NCBI GenBank assembly: GCA_030601015.1
Contig: JAUVUO010000072.1
Location: 1 to 6,584 of the forward strand
Reading direction: 5' to 3'
DNA: 6,584 nt
From: Candidatus Omnitrophota bacterium
GTDB lineage: Bacteria; Omnitrophota; Gorgyraeia; Duberdicusellales; 4484-171
In this document: in pieces, positions 6,220 through 6,584 of the stretch
Numbering within the stretch: position 1 is the first letter of the stretch
How the letters are laid out: each line of letters starts with the position of its first letter
Notes under the pieces: generated by a model
Told to the model about the DNA's origin: nothing
What the model saw: the letters and a program-made list of their open reading frames with translations, nothing else
Database searches by the model: none
Made by a program: the position numbers and the translations under genes

Positions 6220-6400
6220 AACCCCAGAGGTAATGTCATAGCCTGACGCCCTTGCTCTGTTAGCCCCGTCCGCATCCATATCTCTCAGTCATTTATTTGA
6301 CGTATTCCGACAATTCACATCTTCTATCACCCGGATAAACCCCACTAGCTATTGTCCGACACCCCCCTCCCTTTGTCATTGCCCGTCTTGATCGGGCAAT
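6220..6400. other. C-rich, higher-G+C non-coding patch
   Basis: Between the TtcA-like stop and the right-end element the base composition jumps: 91 of 180 bases in 6221-6400 are G or C (51%), with C about twice as frequent as G (63 to 28) on the plus strand. Frames are short and broken on both strands. A 28-codon minus-strand frame at 6293-6379 lacks a ribosome site. The contrast with the ~33% G+C neighbours suggests acquired or repeat-derived DNA, or a structured RNA on the G-rich minus strand. I recognise neither. Confidence 0.5.
6378..6400. repeat. Palindromic repeat of the GTCATT...AATCCAG type
   Basis: ATTGCCCG (6378-6385) and CGGGCAAT (6393-6400) are perfect inverted arms around a 7-base loop. 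They are embedded in GTC before and CCAG after. This layout matches the dispersed palindromic intergenic repeats seen in many bacterial genomes, whose common form is GTCATTCCCGC...GCGGGAATCC. As RNA the hairpin could help end transcription, although the A-rich run that follows (6410-6416) is the wrong tail for the plus strand. Confidence 0.6.
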
Positions 6401-6439
6401 CCAGAATTCAAAAAAATAAAATAGTCGCTGTTGTTAATT

Positions 6440-6463
6440 CTCAGTAAGCAGGTAACACTTTTG
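6440..6463 (+). repeat. Left terminal inverted repeat
   Basis: Reads CTCAGTAAGC then AGGTAACACTTTTG inward. It differs from the right end at three positions only: the GC after CTCAGTAA and the A after AGGTAAC. The stop codon of the internal 28-codon ORF lies in it, at 6441-6443. Confidence 0.7.
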
Positions 6464-6527
6464 TTCTTTCGTATTCTTTTAATATGGGAATCCAACGTTT
6501 AACAATAACTATATCGTGATATTTCAT
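6441..6527 (-). CDS. 28-residue ORF in the mini-element, possible transposase relic
   Basis: The ATG at 6525-6527 follows a near-perfect AAAGGAGG at 6534-6541 with 6 bases of spacing, and a TATAAT box stands just upstream. Its translation signals are as good as any in the window. The peptide runs from MKYHDIVIVKRWIPIL to KVLPAY; it is basic with one tryptophan and no signal peptide or membrane segment. I do not recognise it. Because the stop lies inside the left terminal repeat and the start just inside the right one, the simplest reading is the first codons of a transposase joined to its end by an internal deletion. It could also be a small functional peptide. Confidence 0.4.
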   Translation of the reverse strand: MKYHDIVIVKRWIPILKEYERTKVLPAY

Positions 6528-6545
6528 CGGTAACCTCCTTTGGCT

Positions 6546-6554
6546 ATTATACCA
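6546..6554 (-). promoter_or_regulatory. Extended -10 promoter inside the mini-element
   Basis: On the minus strand TGG is followed by a perfect TATAAT, an extended -10 element that can work without a good -35. The -35 position would fall in the right terminal repeat. The transcript would start near 6540, at the Shine-Dalgarno itself, leaving only about 13 nt before the ATG. Confidence 0.55.
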
Positions 6555-6576
6555 AAAGCGTTACCTAATTACTGAG
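6553..6576 (-). repeat. Right terminal inverted repeat
   Basis: On the minus strand this reads CTCAGTAATT then AGGTAACGCTTTTG inward, matching 21 of 24 bases of the repeat at 6440-6463. It overlaps the proposed -35 region of the internal promoter, a common placement for insertion-sequence ends. Confidence 0.7.
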
Positions 6577-6584
6577 CATATACA

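Larger units (their letters stand above)
6440..6576 (-). mobile_element. 137-bp MITE-like mini-element with terminal inverted repeats
   Basis: Two 24-bp ends face each other and match at 21 of 24 positions. Reading inward from each end they share CTCAGTAA, then two variable bases, AGGTAAC, one variable base, and CTTTTG. Homology stops sharply at 6440 and 6576. Inside are an extended -10 promoter, a strong Shine-Dalgarno and a 28-codon ORF whose stop codon overlaps the left repeat. That is the arrangement of an insertion sequence reduced to its two ends by internal deletion. No target-site duplication is obvious: the flanks are ttaatt and catata. Only 8 bases remain to the right in the window, so the context there is unseen. 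The IS family cannot be named. Confidence 0.6.

Noticed and set aside
6213..6352. TAGCTAT direct repeat at 6213-6219 and 6346-6352, considered as a target-site duplication around a small insertion
   Set aside because: Seven-base matches are expected by chance in a region of this size, the inner edges are not inverted repeats, and the first copy overlaps the stop codon of the TtcA-like gene.
6293..6379. 28-codon minus-strand ORF in the C-rich patch
   Set aside because: No Shine-Dalgarno or promoter, and a glycine run derived from the C-rich composition.

Overview
The window is AT-rich (roughly one third G+C in the coding parts). It carries ordinary housekeeping genes and two exported proteins, separated by unusually structured intergenic DNA. 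Signal-peptide proteins, a glutaminyl-tRNA synthetase of the direct type, a short TtcA-family thiolase and a GTCATT...AATCC-type palindromic repeat fit a Gram-negative-type bacterium, possibly an uncultured lineage such as Elusimicrobiota or Omnitrophota. That placement is a guess from style, not from a marker gene.

Layout: (1) 1-296, minus strand, the N-terminal part of an RlmD/TrmA-type RNA (uracil-5-)-methyltransferase, cut by the window edge. (2) 297-691, a divergent intergenic region holding a candidate promoter, a very good intrinsic terminator at 582-613 that closes a possible ~75-nt transcript, two palindromes and the likely glnS promoter. (3) 692-2413, glnS. (4) 2597-2896, a 99-residue, glutamate-rich exported protein, convergent with (5) 2950-3939 minus, a secreted GH26-like glycoside hydrolase. 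(6) 3940-4427, about 490 bases without a gene, including a stretch of ~230 bases that is 77% purine with decayed CACCAG/CACCACGTCA repeats. (7) 4492-5349, metF, behind a good sigma-70-type promoter. (8) 5460-6215, a TtcA-like tRNA thiolase. (9) 6216-6430, a C-rich, ~51% G+C non-coding patch ending in a palindromic repeat. (10) 6440-6576, a 137-bp mini-element bounded by 24-bp terminal inverted repeats (21/24 matching) that contains a promoter, a strong ribosome site and a 28-codon ORF.

The housekeeping genes serve translation and one-carbon metabolism: Gln-tRNA charging, rRNA/tRNA uracil methylation, tRNA 2-thiocytidine formation and 5-methyl-THF supply for methionine. They do not form one operon; most have their own spacing and promoter signals. 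The two exported proteins point to a cell-envelope or extracellular role, with the hydrolase probably acting on a mannan-like or other beta-linked polysaccharide. No CRISPR array, tRNA, rRNA or recognisable defence system is visible. The most unusual item is the mini-element at the right end.
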